Source: Isoetes taiwanensis (Eukaryota; Streptophyta; Lycopodiopsida; Isoetales; Isoetaceae). Taken from it: a DNA stretch of 64,000 bases. Position numbers and translations under genes: made by a program. The notes under the pieces were generated by a model that saw only the letters and a list, made by a program, of their open reading frames with translations, ran no database searches and was not told the DNA's origin. This document shows positions 12,641-24,300 of the stretch, in pieces (position 1 is the stretch's first letter; each line of letters starts with the position of its first letter). The stretch spans positions 126,001 through 190,000 of the forward strand of contig JAJEKV010000319.1 of NCBI GenBank assembly GCA_021234155.1, written 5' to 3'.

Positions 12641-13145
12641 TGGACAATGATAAAGAAAAGGTAATTCCTCCTTTGCCTCCTCTTCTCTAGTTTCACATTA
12701 TCCTTTACAAATACCAGCCAATCCAACAAGATCATTTAGAGTCATGAGACCATTTAGAAATTCAATGCTTAAGCAAATGAAACAAACCTCAAATTTTCGT
12801 CTTTCCTCCAAAGGCAACAATCCATCGTCTTGGTATATTCCTTCATGTGCAGATACATAACTAACAGTCGCTATTGCCTTCTATGCAGAACTTATCACAA
12901 CTGCTTTCAAAAGCCAAGAGATGATACCTCAATTTCATCAAGTTCCCCAATCAAATTCTATCATGGCCTACGTTGTCCATATAAAGTTGTCAGAGAGTTT
13001 CACCATCATAAAGTCAACACTGACTGCACTTGAGAATCAAGCATCATACAGGATGTTCACCATGTGTAGTGTAGATGGCATGGAGGACAGTATCATCTTC
13101 CAAAACCATAGAGAATAAATTCGCAAGAGATAATAGAACAAATTT

Positions 13146-13505
13146 TGAGCCATATATTACAGACTTTGTTGGTTGCCGTTGAGCTAATTCTTTGGAGAAT
13201 TCCTTATTCATGATAGTTTCCACCACAAATCACGAACAATATAGCTTCCTTAAACAGGCCTTTGTTATGATTCCGACTCCTAAATGAGTCCTTTGATGCC
13301 CTAGGATCAAAAGTAAGGTAAAACTCTACTTCTGGGATTGATTAAGCTTCCACCAATACTTCTATAACACAAATTACCGCAAGCTTCCTTGCTCCTGATA
13401 GCAAGTTTTTCTGTCACTTCAATAAAGAACTGTGCATAAAGCTTTTCTGCCCAGTCTCTAATGTTGCTTCTGCTGGCTGCATTTAGTGATACATCGAGCA
13501 GTTTA
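13146..13505 (-). pseudogene. SLY1: SLY1 (Sec1/Munc18 family) C-terminal exons, copy 1
   Basis: SLY1 proteins bind Golgi/ER syntaxins and promote SNARE assembly in ER-to-Golgi transport. Read on the minus strand, this segment gives S-R-S-N-I-R-D-W-A-E-K-L-Y, then G-P-F-K-E-A-I-V-F-V-I-C-G-G-N-Y, then L-A-Q-R-Q-P-T-K-S-V-I-Y-G, in the order found near the C-terminus of SLY1. Copy 1 has a frameshift before E-L-A-Q-R that copy 2 lacks. Both copies share a stop codon right after G-G-N-Y-H-E, where the family has a tyrosine, so the gene was already dead before the repeat was duplicated. Upstream SLY1 exons were not found. Confidence 0.75.
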
Positions 13506-15225
13506 ATGACCTAATAGTCTTTTAACACACACAAGAGAGATGAAATGTCCACTTCCGTCTCTTTGGAGAGGTGTTTGCACCACATCTATATCTGCAACAG
13601 AACTCGAGTCCATTGCAAAAATTGTTGTAAGGGGGGTTAGGCAAGCCTGCTAAAGAGAAGAAAAATAGACAAAGACACCACAGATCACAATTTATGACTT
13701 CCAAGTTACTGAGATGCTTTAGATGGTGTAGACCATCACCTTACCTTGAATTCAGAGAAGGTAAGAAATAGGCGAAGGAAGCCATCGCGTTTTAAATTTA
13801 AGAGACCAATAATGCACAGGCAACTATATGTGAAGCAAATGTTTAGCCTGATTTATCAGGAATATAGCTTGTCTATATACGGCCTTTATTATGTCATTTA
13901 GAAAATGTCAGCGTAGCATCTCCTCACTTTACTATATGGAACATTTGAATCGTTCAAACATGATTCTAGTTTCGATTTGAAGCAGCTCAAGTGGATGTCA
14001 ACAGTGTTTGTTCTGGATATTGAAATAAGCACAAGATGGGAAGATGGATGGCAACCCCAACTAAGCTAAAAAGCAGCTGCATTTTGTACTCAAGTCTAGG
14101 TATTTACTCCTAGCAATTTGTGCCCATCACAGCAATTAGAGAAACTAAAGGCCATACTATGCAGTTATCATTGCAACTGACATAATTTGTTGCTAGACAT
14201 TAGTAAATCCCAGCGAAACCATAGGTTGGGCTGCATCAAGCAATAGCTCCTCGGTTTGGCTGGTTCTCATGAGCTTTCATTCATCTTGTGTAGTTAATTC
14301 ACATTTATTTGACATTTAGGTAAGTCTTGTATCGTATGCACCTAGTAATGATGTTTTCATCTGGCAGGTCTGATACAAAACGTCTTAAACCTCTCAACTC
14401 TGAAGGTGAGCTCTGTTTATTCTTTCCTTGATATTCCCTTGCTATAAGCTGCTTCAGAAGTTCTCTTCATATTCCAGTACGCAGCAGCAGGTAAGAAAAT
14501 ATTAATCATGTTGCAGCAATTTCAGCTAACAAACAAGCTAAAGGTAGAAGATCATACCGTATCTTTCTGCACAGATGAAATAACAGAGACAAAGCCTGCA
14601 AGCACATATAAGCGGTTAGTATAGTATGGATTCAACATGCTACTTGAAACTCTTTTGTTGGGCCTTCTCCAAAGAGAAGGCATTCCAAAAAATAGCATAT
14701 GCCGCTGATTGTGACGAGCGCACGGTATTCTTTAGTAAAAGGCGAAAGAATAGTTCGCTCTATGCTCATCACACGGCTTGCTGAGTTTTCGGTTTGCTGC
14801 ACAGCCTTATAGAAGGGTAGGTTAGTCCCCGTTTCTAGCGTTTGGCATGTGGGATATTTGGCTTCAACCAAGCCATCAGCACAGTTTCGTCGTTTGTCAC
14901 TATCGATGTTTTTGCTTCGGAGACGTGAAGAATACTTATATCAATGGATGGAAAAAAATGAACATGAACTGCCTGGATCCGGCCCAATTCTGGTCTGGTC
15001 TGGTCTAGAAGGGTATCTGGAGGAGGATCATCTGAAGATTGAAGAGCTCTCTCGAAGAAACCCTACAAACAGCAGAAAATAGAAATGCCACCACTATTCG
15101 GGTCCAAATACTGATATAGCTAGCTATGGCTAGAAGTTAAAAAAGAATGCATTGTGCAAAGAATTTATGCTACACCCACAAGAAATTATTATGGCGGCCT
15201 CCTGCGTGTTTTAGTTGCTTTGGCA

Positions 15226-16622
15226 CTCCCCTTTGTTTTAGTTCATTTTTGGCATTGCAATATGCTCGTCTTCAAAACATTTATCTGCCATTGCAATGCC
15301 CTCTTTCATTTGGTACCTTTTATTGGCAATCAGATAACCAAAATGGCACTACCCTAGTGCTATTTATGTGGTGATGACCCAATGTTATTTACGTGAGACC
15401 ACTAAGATTATGAAGCAAGTCTTACCTAATAAGAATCATGGTCCTCATGGGAAACCAAGGGAGTTCTTTATTTCCAAAGCTAAGAAACATGACGTCAAGC
15501 AAGAATCCTACATTGTTGGGAGCCCAGGTCAAACCTCAATAACCTTTACTTAATACTAAAGATAATGCCAAACCTCAATAAAGTTTACTTAATACCAAAG
15601 ATTGGAGGACGCGAGGACCGTATCAAATGAATAGCTTGAACCAATGTGTTCCAGTGGGAAAACAATGTTACAAGATATGTGATCAATAACCATGGAATGC
15701 GTAAAGTTCCAAAGCGACCATGTGAGTGTAAGGGAGGGGGCTTTTTTTGGCCCAAACCGTATCGTATAAGTATGGGAGGGGTTTTTTTTTTTGTTTGAAT
15801 TCCATATAAAATATGGTAGGGGTATATGAATTATGAGGGATGTTTTTGAGAAAAAATGCATATAAGAGGTAATTTCTCTATGCACGCACACATCCTATGT
15901 GTCTTACATTAGCTGCACCCATATAGATGACATGAGCAATGCCATATTTTTTCGAGGCTATGAAGATCCAGCATTAGCAAATCATGTTAAAGGAATTTCA
16001 ATTCTCAAAAATTTAGGTTCTAATGTAATGGCCTCATCTTAGACGGAGCCAACTATAGTCGCAAGGGTTTGAACAAATTTTATAAGTTTGAAATTGTATT
16101 GACACAAAACTTGCCAGTTTTCAAAAATTTCTGATGCAAACCTTTGTGTATGTTGAGGTTAGGGCAGTGTATGGCAAAGTATTTGAAATGAATCGAAAAA
16201 TTTCCTTCTAGCCTTAGGATAAACAGGCACCTGCAGATTTGGACGGGACTTATCCTAGTAGTAAAATTTTAGTTCGGTAATTCCTTAAAATTCCTTTAAA
16301 TCTCAGAAATAGAAGGATACTAAGACAAATTTGCAAAGAAAAGTTGGTTTTCATCAACATTATATTTTCCAGCAAAAATAACATAAACAAGTCATGTTCC
16401 CTCAGAATGAACATCATTACGCCAATGAGTAGCTCCTGCCGCAAAGTTAAAAGCCTTCCATATTAGGTCCATACAATGAGATGCAAGCAAGTGCATCAAG
16501 AGTGTCCGTGTTGAGCTAGTCGCTGAGCTTATTTTGTAGTAAGTTGATTCTGCTAAAACCACGCTCACAACTTGCAGTGCTACTTGCATCATGCAAATAA
16601 AATCAACTCGTAACAGGTTTGA
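15226..16622. repeat. Direct repeat Z, copy 1
   Basis: About 1.4 kb is closely matched by 19043-20431 in the same orientation. The unit contains AT-rich non-coding DNA with poly(T) runs and, at its right end, the minus-strand C-terminus of a hAT transposase (about 16440-16595). The two copies flank the rest of the hAT remnant and a Copia fragment. They could be a direct duplication around an insertion. They do not look like LTRs, because the hAT sequence continues beyond copy 1 and the borders lack TG...CA. Confidence 0.75.
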
Positions 16623-17351
16623 AAGCAGGAACCTTCCATCTATGGAACTCCTTTATGAAGGTAGAACTGTCCACAATTCCTTTCACCATAATTCCATCCA
16701 CTTTTGTGCATTCCATTGAACTCTGCCAACTCTTTTGCTTTAGACAATCCATACTGCTTCAATTGCTTAAAAGATGATGGCAAGTTACTAGGAGCTTAAA
16801 CTTGCATATTTGAAAGTATATCTATCACTCTAGACTCCTCCATTAGCTCCCTTAATCCCTTCAAGAACGCTTGTTGTGAAGGCTTTTAGAAGACCTTTCG
16901 TTAAATCGAACCATCAAGTATCCTTATCAATTCCGTGCCTCTCAGACATATTGCCTTTCATCAAGCCCTCAGAGATGCCTTTTAACTCATTCATTAGACT
17001 GAGAATGTCACCAAGAAAGAATGTCATCAAGGTTTTAAATTTTGGCAGGCATTCTAGAATTAGGGTGCTCAAGGCAGAAACGCTCTTGCAGGGAAATTTT
17101 TGCACCATAGCTTATCCGCAGATGCATTCCTTACCACTCTGTGTGCTTTACTTCCTCAAAATACCCCTTCTTTTTTTGCCTAATTTTGACAAACCCAGTT
17201 CCAATTCAAGCCCTTCCATTTCAAGCGATGAATGGCCATCTGCTAGGTTGTCGCTCACTTGCTTCAATAGGTTATGGACCCACTTGCCTAAATCTGACCA
17301 TCCGCCTAAGCCGTCACTCATCTCATCTGCTCCATTTCTTTTCTCCGTCAA
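16440..17351 (-). pseudogene. hAT-family transposase C-terminal half, degenerate
   Basis: The minus strand at 16595-16440 gives S-S-T-A-S-C-E-R-G-F-S-R-I-N followed by N-T-D-T-L-D-A-L: the hAT dimerisation motif of the ZNF862/DUF4371-like branch, in which transposase monomers pair at the C-terminus. An in-frame TAG follows L-S-D here; the duplicate in Z2 has CAG at that codon. Upstream on the same strand (17108-16914) the frame reads F-L-G-D-I-L-S-L-M-N-E-L, matching the region before the dimerisation domain in these proteins. Several stops lie between the parts. I found no terminal inverted repeats. Confidence 0.7.
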
Positions 17352-17439
17352 TTTTGTTCTTCCATCAATTTCGCCTTTTATTCTTTAATCATGGATTCTG
17401 CAAATACTGGAGTCTTGAATACTACTGACGCCTTCTTCC

Positions 17440-19030
17440 TCGTTTTGAAGGCAGAATTTCCAAATGTTTAAGTGGCACCTCTAGATGATTCGGGAGAATA
17501 AAAATTTATGGGACGTTGTGAATCCTATCAGATCCGCCCATGGCGAAGCTCAAACTGCTTTCAACAATTGAGGTCATTGGGAATAGTCCCATCTCCGTTT
17601 TTTATGAAAAAGATCGGAGGGCTCATATTCTAATCTGCACTCTCCTTGAATATGCCCCCACACGAGCTGTGAAAGAGGCATCAATTGCTCGAGAGATGTG
17701 GAAGTGATTGCTGAATCATTATGAATGTCCAAACGCTGCACATCAGCTGATGCTGCAAAAGAAACTGTATGATCTCCATTTGCATAAGGGTGGAGACGAC
17801 GACAAATACTCTGTAAAGATCAAAGAACTGTTGGATGATCTTTGTGCCACTGGTGTAGATATCACAGAAGATGAGAAAGTGCTCTTGTTACTCAATAGTC
17901 CGCCCAAATCCTTTGAGAGTCTAATCATCAAACTTGAAGGGCATCTTTCAAACTATATCTTTGGTTCTGTCATGGATCGAATTCGTGCTGAGATCCTTCA
18001 TCAACAAAATGGGGGTTTGACATCAGAGGTTGTTATAGTTGCAAATAACAATAGTCCTGCCAAGAAAATCCCTAGGTTTCGTTCTGATAAGGGATGACCT
18101 ACATGTTATCGATGCCATAAGATAGGTCATCTTGTTAGGGACTACTGTACTCCAGCCTTAGTCTCTTTAACCTCCACCATGCCCAATTCTGATCGGACTG
18201 TACATGAAGAATAAAGCAATATAGTTCAAGATTTTTTCTATTATGTCAATGCTGATCAGGTTCTTCCTAACCCTTCTTGGTATCTTGACTCTGGTGCAAT
18301 AAGCCATGTCCTCTATATCGTGCATTCGGTGTGACTTATAATCCATTTCCTCTCCTCATCCAAAGGCACATGGAGATCATAGCAAATGCTATGCAATTGC
18401 TCAAGGTAATCAAGCTGCTCCACTTTTAAATGGAAACATCAAAATGGTTCGAGATGCATTACATGTTCCAGATTTACAAAGGAACCTCATCTCTTAAGTA
18501 AGCTGACTAATGCAGGCCTTCATATTGCTTTCAACACCAACATCCCAGAAAGTTCTCAATTTCTATGATATTCTTATTGAGTTCATTTTAAAAAATTTTA
18601 TCGTATTGCAGATAGTACTCTCCTTGCTGAATATGCCCATCTTGTTGTTTCTCCACACACTGCACATACCCTTTGGCATTTTCGCCTTGGCCATATTTCT
18701 CCACGTTATTGTCACCATCTTATCACTCATTACCATCTTCACCGCCCACTATCTTTGTTCCATGTAATGCTTGCATGCACAAAGAAGACTACCCGATCTC
18801 ATTTTCCATCATCCTTTCGCCCTTTCATCACCGCCTTGAGCTTCTTCCTTGGTCTCGTGGGGCCCAATCAGGCCCTCCTTTGTTAGCAATGCCCGCATTT
18901 CTTCTTCCTCATATTGATGATTTTAGCGTAAAGATCTCTGTTCATTTTCTTCAGGCAAGAAGTCAAACATATGAATTCTTTCTTCTTTTTTATCGAGAAA
19001 TTGAACGTGCCACTCAAGAACGTTCATTGC
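17440..19030 (+). pseudogene. Ty1/Copia gag, protease and partial integrase
   Basis: In order: a gag domain (frame open 17708-18097), a CCHC zinc knuckle C-Y-R-C-H-K-I-G-H-L-V-R-D-Y-C at about 18100-18144, an aspartic protease motif W-Y-L-D-S-G-A at about 18280, a GAG-pre-integrase motif L-W-H-F-R-L-G-H-I-S at about 18670, and the start of the integrase core (H-I-D-D-F-S) at about 18915. Stops occur after R-E-M-W-K and before the knuckle, with several frameshifts after the protease. It breaks off at 19030 where repeat Z2 begins. A Copia RT piece at 35990-36760 begins at a similar junction sequence and may be the missing right half. Confidence 0.85.
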
Positions 19031-19042
19031 AATATGCTCCTT

Positions 19043-20431
19043 TGTTTTAGTTCATTTTTGGCATTGCAATATGCTCGTCTTCAAAACATTTATCATTTGA
19101 AGTGTGCCTGCCATTGCAATGTCCTCTTTCATTTGGTACCTTTTATTGGCAATCACATAACCAAAATGGCACTACCCTAGTGTTATTTATGTGGTGATGA
19201 CCCAATGTTATTTACGTGAGACCACTAAGATTATGAAGCAAGTCTTACCTAATAAGAATCATGGTCCTCATGGGAAACCAAGGGAGTCCTTTATTTCCAA
19301 AGCTATAGAAATATGACGACGTCAGCAAGAATCCTACATTGTTGGGAGCCCAGGTCAAACCTCAATAAGCTTTAATACCAAAGATAACGCCAAACCTCAA
19401 TAAAGTCTACTTAATACCAAAGATTGGAGGATGCGAGGACCGTATCAAATGAATAGCTTGAACCAATGTGTTCCAGTAGGAAAACAATGTTACAAGATAT
19501 GTGATCAATAACCATGCAATGCGTAAGGTTTCAGAGCGACCATGTGAGTGTAAAGGAGGGGGTTTTTTTGGCCCAAACCGTACCGTATAAGAATGGGAGG
19601 GTGTTTTTTTTGTTTGAATTCCATATAAAATATGGTAGGGGTATATGAATTATGAGGGATGTTTTTGAGAAAAAATGCATATAAGAGGTAATTTCTCTAT
19701 GCACGCACACATACTATGTGTCTTACACTAGTTGCACCCATATAGATGACATGAACAATACCTATATTTTTTCTAGGCTATGAAGATCCAGCATTAGCAA
19801 ATCATATTTAAGGAATTTCAATTCTCAAAAATTTAGGTTCTAATGTAATGGCCTCATCTTAGACGGAGCCAACTATAGTCGCAAGGGTTTGAGCAAATGT
19901 CATAAGTTTGAAATTGTATTGACACAAAACTTGCCAGTTTTCAAAAATTTCTGATGCAAACCTTTGTGTATGTTGAGGTTAGGGCAGTGTATGGCAAAGT
20001 ATTTGAAATGAATAGGAAAGTTTCCTTCTAGCCTTAGGATAAACAAGCACCTGCGAATTTGGACGGGACTTATACTAGTAATAAAATTTTAGTTCGGTAA
20101 TTCCTTTAAATCTCAGAAATAGAAGGATACTAAGACAAATTTGCAAAGAAAAGTTGGTTTTCATCAACATTGTATTAAGTTCCAGCAAAAATAACATAAA
20201 CAAGTCATGTTCCTGTAATGAACATCATTACGCCAATGAGTAGCTCCTGCAGCAAAGTTAAAAGCCTTTCATATTAGGTCCATACAATGAGATGCAAGCA
20301 AGTGCATCAAGAGTGTCCATGTTGAGCTGGTCGCTGAGCTTATTTTGTAGTAAGTTGATTCTGCTAAAACCACTGCTCACAACTTGCAGTGCTACTTGCA
20401 TCATGCAAATAAAATCAACTCGTAACAGGTT
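19043..20431. repeat. Direct repeat Z, copy 2
   Basis: Near-identical to 15226-16622 apart from single substitutions and short indels. It carries a 14-base extra motif (CATTTGAAGTGTGC region, about 19093) that is also present in repeat Y2 at about 35957 but absent from Z1. Y2's right border is therefore more closely related to Z2 than to Z1. It abuts the broken Copia integrase on its left. Confidence 0.75.
20260..20405 (-). pseudogene. hAT dimerisation domain, duplicated copy
   Basis: A second copy of the hAT C-terminal motif within repeat Z2. It has one extra base in the C-E-R codons (ACCACTGCTCAC instead of ACCACGCTCAC on the plus strand), which shifts the frame. It keeps CAG at the codon that is a stop in the Z1 copy. 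The upstream transposase is missing, so this is a fragment carried by the duplication. Confidence 0.65.
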
Positions 20432-21091
20432 CGAGAATTTCTCTACCCAACTAGAGAGAGCACTTATAATACTCTAGGATGGGGGGTATTGTGTCAACCT
20501 TTGTGACAAGCCATAGATCTTGTGTCAATTTTGTGTCAAATGCTACTATCTTGACATAAATTGCTTGTGTTGTGTAAAAAATGTGTCTAGTGTGAAGGCC
20601 AAAGATTTGGCCAAAGCAATGACCTCCCTTTGTCAAATTTTTAGCGTTATTTGAGCAAGTTATTGCAACAACTTCTAAATAATATTATAGCTAAGTTGTG
20701 ACAACCTTTTCTTAACACTTATAGCAAAAGGTTATCCGAAATTTCATCTAATATTTCAACAGAATTTTGTGGAGCATTTTTCAACTTTATATCTCAATTT
20801 AAGTGGGTTGTTGCAACATTTTTTAAGCAATATTCTAACTAAGTCACTACAACGCTTGCCCAATACTTTCATACGTCATTAAACCTATAATATTGTAGCA
20901 AGGGTTATTACTTGAAATAATCCAAGAATGATCTGAATACCCAAGAACTAGTCAGACGAAGGGGAATAGGTAATGGTAAAGGGCACCTGGCAAAATGAAG
21001 AAGGGACCAAAGCGATAAAGAAGATAAGACAATGCTCAATATAAAATTATGTGTACCATAGTAATTTTAGCAATAAGATTAATAATGCTGA
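20432..21091. other. Non-coding AT-rich stretch with internal similarity
   Basis: No gene seen. Two segments (about 20660-20710 and 20815-20860) resemble each other: each has a run of GTTGCAAC-type bases followed by taa-caatatt-taactaag. This may be a decayed short repeat or MITE. Confidence 0.35.
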
Positions 21092-22110
21092 TTAATCATA
21101 TGATACATGCTCACTTAGATCATGCTCAATGTCCTCTATCTCATCATCATCTAGATATAAATAAAGAGCCAAACCCCTGATTGCTTCAGAATGATCATGT
21201 ACATATCCGGTAATCTCTTCATCTTCAATATAATCCTCATCATGACCAGGAATGGCCATTGGCGAATTACATGGAGACCGGTGCACATACGTTATTTCTT
21301 TATCAACTTCCTGTATAAGTGCCAATGGTGAATCTAAAGGAACATGTTCATAGGTATCATCCTCAAGCAAACCTTCTCCCAAATACATGCCCTCCTTTTC
21401 AAAGTCGATGCCAATATCTTCCCATTCTCCTTCTTCTGCGTCATGCAACAATGGGTCATCAACATCATTAGATATACCGTAACACCCCTTGTAACTACCA
21501 CCACCGCCATCACCACCACCACAACCTCCACTACCATCATCAAAATCATCAACAACAAGATCATCAAGATGAACGCCACCACCACCATCACCACCGCCGC
21601 CATCAAAATCATCATGAACATCAACCTCAACGCCCCCCGAGAGCTCTTCCATATTATTTTCACCGCAGATAAAGCAATTACATGTCGAGCCCTTGGTTGA
21701 CAATGTAACGACAATCCACCCGCTTTATATCATTAGATTCTCATGGATAAATATCCTGCTCAACCAGATTTGGAAAAATAAAGGTTCTTTCATCTCGTGC
21801 AATACCTTCAAGAATCCACTTCGAAATCCCCGATGGATGAGTCCTAACCTGCCTTGCCACAACCTCTCAGATACAACTTTGAACCATCGTGCCTTCAAAA
21901 CATTTACATGAAAGCTACGATAATCCAACTCAATAATGTCTGTCAAGATCCCCATGTAATTTAGACTACTCTCCAGAAGGTTATGATCCCTGTTGCTAGA
22001 TTGACTTTTTGTTCAAATTTCGAAGCTAATTCCTAATCAAATGTAACCCTACATTTATCAATACTACTGATCCGAAAATGTTGCACATATGCCCACATTG
22101 AAGTATAGAA
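21092..22110 (-). pseudogene. CACTA (En/Spm-like) TNP2 C-terminus with DUF4216 and a Gly/Asp-rich tail
   Basis: The minus strand at about 21955-21880 reads G-I-L-T-D-I-I-E-L-D-Y and, further on, L-K-A-R-W-F-K-V; both are typical of DUF4216 at the C-terminal side of plant CACTA transposases. A frameshift follows. The next part resumes as G-W-I-V-V and runs into a 203-codon frame (21703-21092) with stretches of glycine and aspartate and a Cys motif C-N-C-F-I-C-G. On the plus strand the Gly/Asp stretch is a run of ccaccaccg/catcat triplets (about 21495-21615). The upstream transposase core is not recognisable. Confidence 0.6.
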
Positions 22111-24300
22111 TCGCGCCTAGAACAAATTAATAATAATGATGAGTAATATAATACAAAAAGAATGAAACTTAGGATCAAGGATTGCTAATACCTTCCTACT
22201 ACAACTACAACCAAGAGCAAGCTCATAATCATCATCTCGAATAACTTGACCAGAATGAATGAACCTCATTCAACATGCTTGTTGCAATCTTGATAATCCC
22301 TTTTGTGCCAAGCTTTCTAGACACTCTATAGGACAATCACATTCTCAAAGTCGTCTCTAATTGGTAACAGGGAACTCTTATGAATTTGTAAACGAATGAA
22401 CACAATGTGCTTCATTGAACAAAAAATTCCAACTTAAATACATCCATTTGAGGAGGAGGAGGAGCTACACTCCATTTAATAGGGACTAACGCCGCCATAG
22501 CGATCCGATTCCCGCGTGGAAGGGCTCTCGCCAACGGATCAAAGGTGTACCGGGATAATAAAGCCGATGACTCCTTAAGAGCACTTATCGTCTGAGTCGC
22601 TTTGGCACCTCGATGTCGACTCATCACGCCTTGGGATTTGAAGAAGATCCGAAAGGTTGGGTTGTTCAAATGATTGCAAAGTGGTACATGAGTTGGATTT
22701 AGAATGTCGTGAGACAGCTCGGTTTGTATCTATCGTGATGAAGAAAGAAAATTGTGGTGATAATTTGGGTTGTGCATTGTAGGACTCGAACCTACAATAT
22801 CACCATTGTGGGCAGCGGGTTTTACCCAATTCAAGGATAGGCCCGACAAGACAAAACCTGGCATGGCATAATCAAAGGTCTAAAACCCTGCATTCAAGGG
22901 GCCTCATAGCCTCTCGCTCCCTTATTGTGTGGTCTTGTTCAAGAATGAAAACGACAACCCCAAGTTGCTTTAAGCTGATGTCTCATGCATGTTGGTTGCT
23001 ACGAATTGTACGCACTCCCTTGGCTTGCTTCTTACCCTTCTTCCTCTCGTTAATGTTAATGAAATGATTAGATATATATGTTAACAGGCATTTCGGTAAT
23101 TTTAGCAAACAATAGGGTATTTCGATAACATTCCCTAAAAAGTTAACTCTGCCCCGTGCCTAACATGGTTCGAAAATAAGGGAGTTCGTCCCTGAAAAGT
23201 CCGCCCACCTCTCTTATTATCGGATTGCTTAAATAATTTTCCGGCACCACATTCCGGGTAAAATAAAATTTGAATGGCAAAAAAAAAGGTGTTGTTTCAG
23301 ATCGCAAATATTTGGAAAATAAAATAGGCAAAGTGACAATTTTTAATACGCTTTATTACTTGCTTAGTTAGGTCTATATATTTTTATTTCCTCATTGATC
23401 ATTTTAGTTTTAGATTTTCCTTTTGAACGACCGGAGGCGGGGCCGACTTCTTCACTATGATGGCGTGTGAGCTCGATGCGATGCATTTTCATATGATTTA
23501 TCTCTTTCCCGTTCTTCTTTATCAATTCTAGGGGCTTTTGCAATTAGAATGAATAGGAGAGAACAGGAGAGCAAGCAAATTCATACTCTTCTCCTTCTCC
23601 TTCTCCTTCTCCTTCTCCTTCTCCTTCTCCTTCTCCTTCTCCTTCTCCTTCTCCTTCTTTAGCATATACCAAATTTTTATCGGCCAGCATCGCCTCCAGC
23701 CATATAGCTCTTGTATGTTGCCATTTTGTGGCAGTAATGGCACGTGGACAACTTCGTCATACATGGATTCTTAGAAAACCATAAAAAACCACACCTCAAA
23801 AAAGCACTACCTTAAAAGCCTCAGCAAGGAGATTGCACAACCCAATTATGCTTTTGCTGAGTTTAAACAGTGATCAATCATGGTGATCCAATGAACCTAA
23901 ATTTTCATGCACAAATCTTAAAGATGCCTTGCCTAATTGGACATTGGTTCTGTTCTCCTGTTTCTAATCACTTGTAACCAGATTGTCAGCATAAACTGAT
24001 GATAATGCCATGGCCAAAAAGCCTTCAATACCACTTTCTAGTGGCTTAAGATTCTTTACAACCTGATGTGAAGGCATGCCAAACTAACGCCAACATGAGA
24101 GAAAAACATGTTAGACTAACTTTCATAATGTGTATGTAAATAGATCAGATTTCCACGAGAAATAAAGAATCCGACTTTTGCAAAAATGATCTCAAACATT
24201 TTTGTACATCAGCTGATGTATTAGTACGGCACCTTGAGAATTAGAAGAGATCCTCATTCTCATTTATTTCTAGCAAAGTAGACCAGAAAATCTTCCGCCA
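22111..24300. other. Intergenic region, no convincing gene
   Basis: Minus-strand sequence up to about 22400 may still be CACTA-derived, but I cannot read a domain in it. An 85-codon minus-strand frame (22412-22669) has no recognisable features. At about 22775-22800 the minus strand contains GTAGGTTCGAGTCCTAC, a perfect tRNA T-arm with the pol III B-box consensus, but no acceptor or anticodon arms pair around it. A hexanucleotide microsatellite lies at 23588-23658. Confidence 0.4.
23588..23658 (+). repeat. Microsatellite (CTTCTC)n
   Basis: Eleven perfect tandem CTTCTC units plus a partial unit. On the minus strand they encode a K-E repeat within a short open frame, which I regard as chance. 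Confidence 0.95.

Larger units (their letters stand above)
11303..15290. repeat. Segmental repeat Y, copy 1
   Basis: About 4 kb matches 32471-35975 with many small differences and a few indels of 10-100 bases. It carries minus-strand exon relics of SLY1 and exon-like segments of at least one unidentified gene. Bases 14370-14560 include two plus-strand segments with splice-like borders, reading S-D-T-K-R-L-K-P-L-N and then Y-A-A-A. The right end overlaps the start of repeat Z1. The arrangement next to copy X1 matches X2-Y2, so X and Y were duplicated together. Confidence 0.8.

Noticed and set aside
15226-20431. Z1 and Z2 as the LTRs of the enclosed Copia
   Set aside because: No TG...CA ends, no primer-binding site after Z1, and a hAT coding sequence on the opposite strand runs across the Z1 border.
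21344-21700. Plus-strand frame rich in Thr and Ile
   Set aside because: It is the reverse complement of the Gly/Asp-rich CACTA tail; low-complexity triplets keep both strands open.
22765-22850. Functional tRNA gene
   Set aside because: Only the T-arm can be folded; no acceptor, D or anticodon arm pairs at the right distances.
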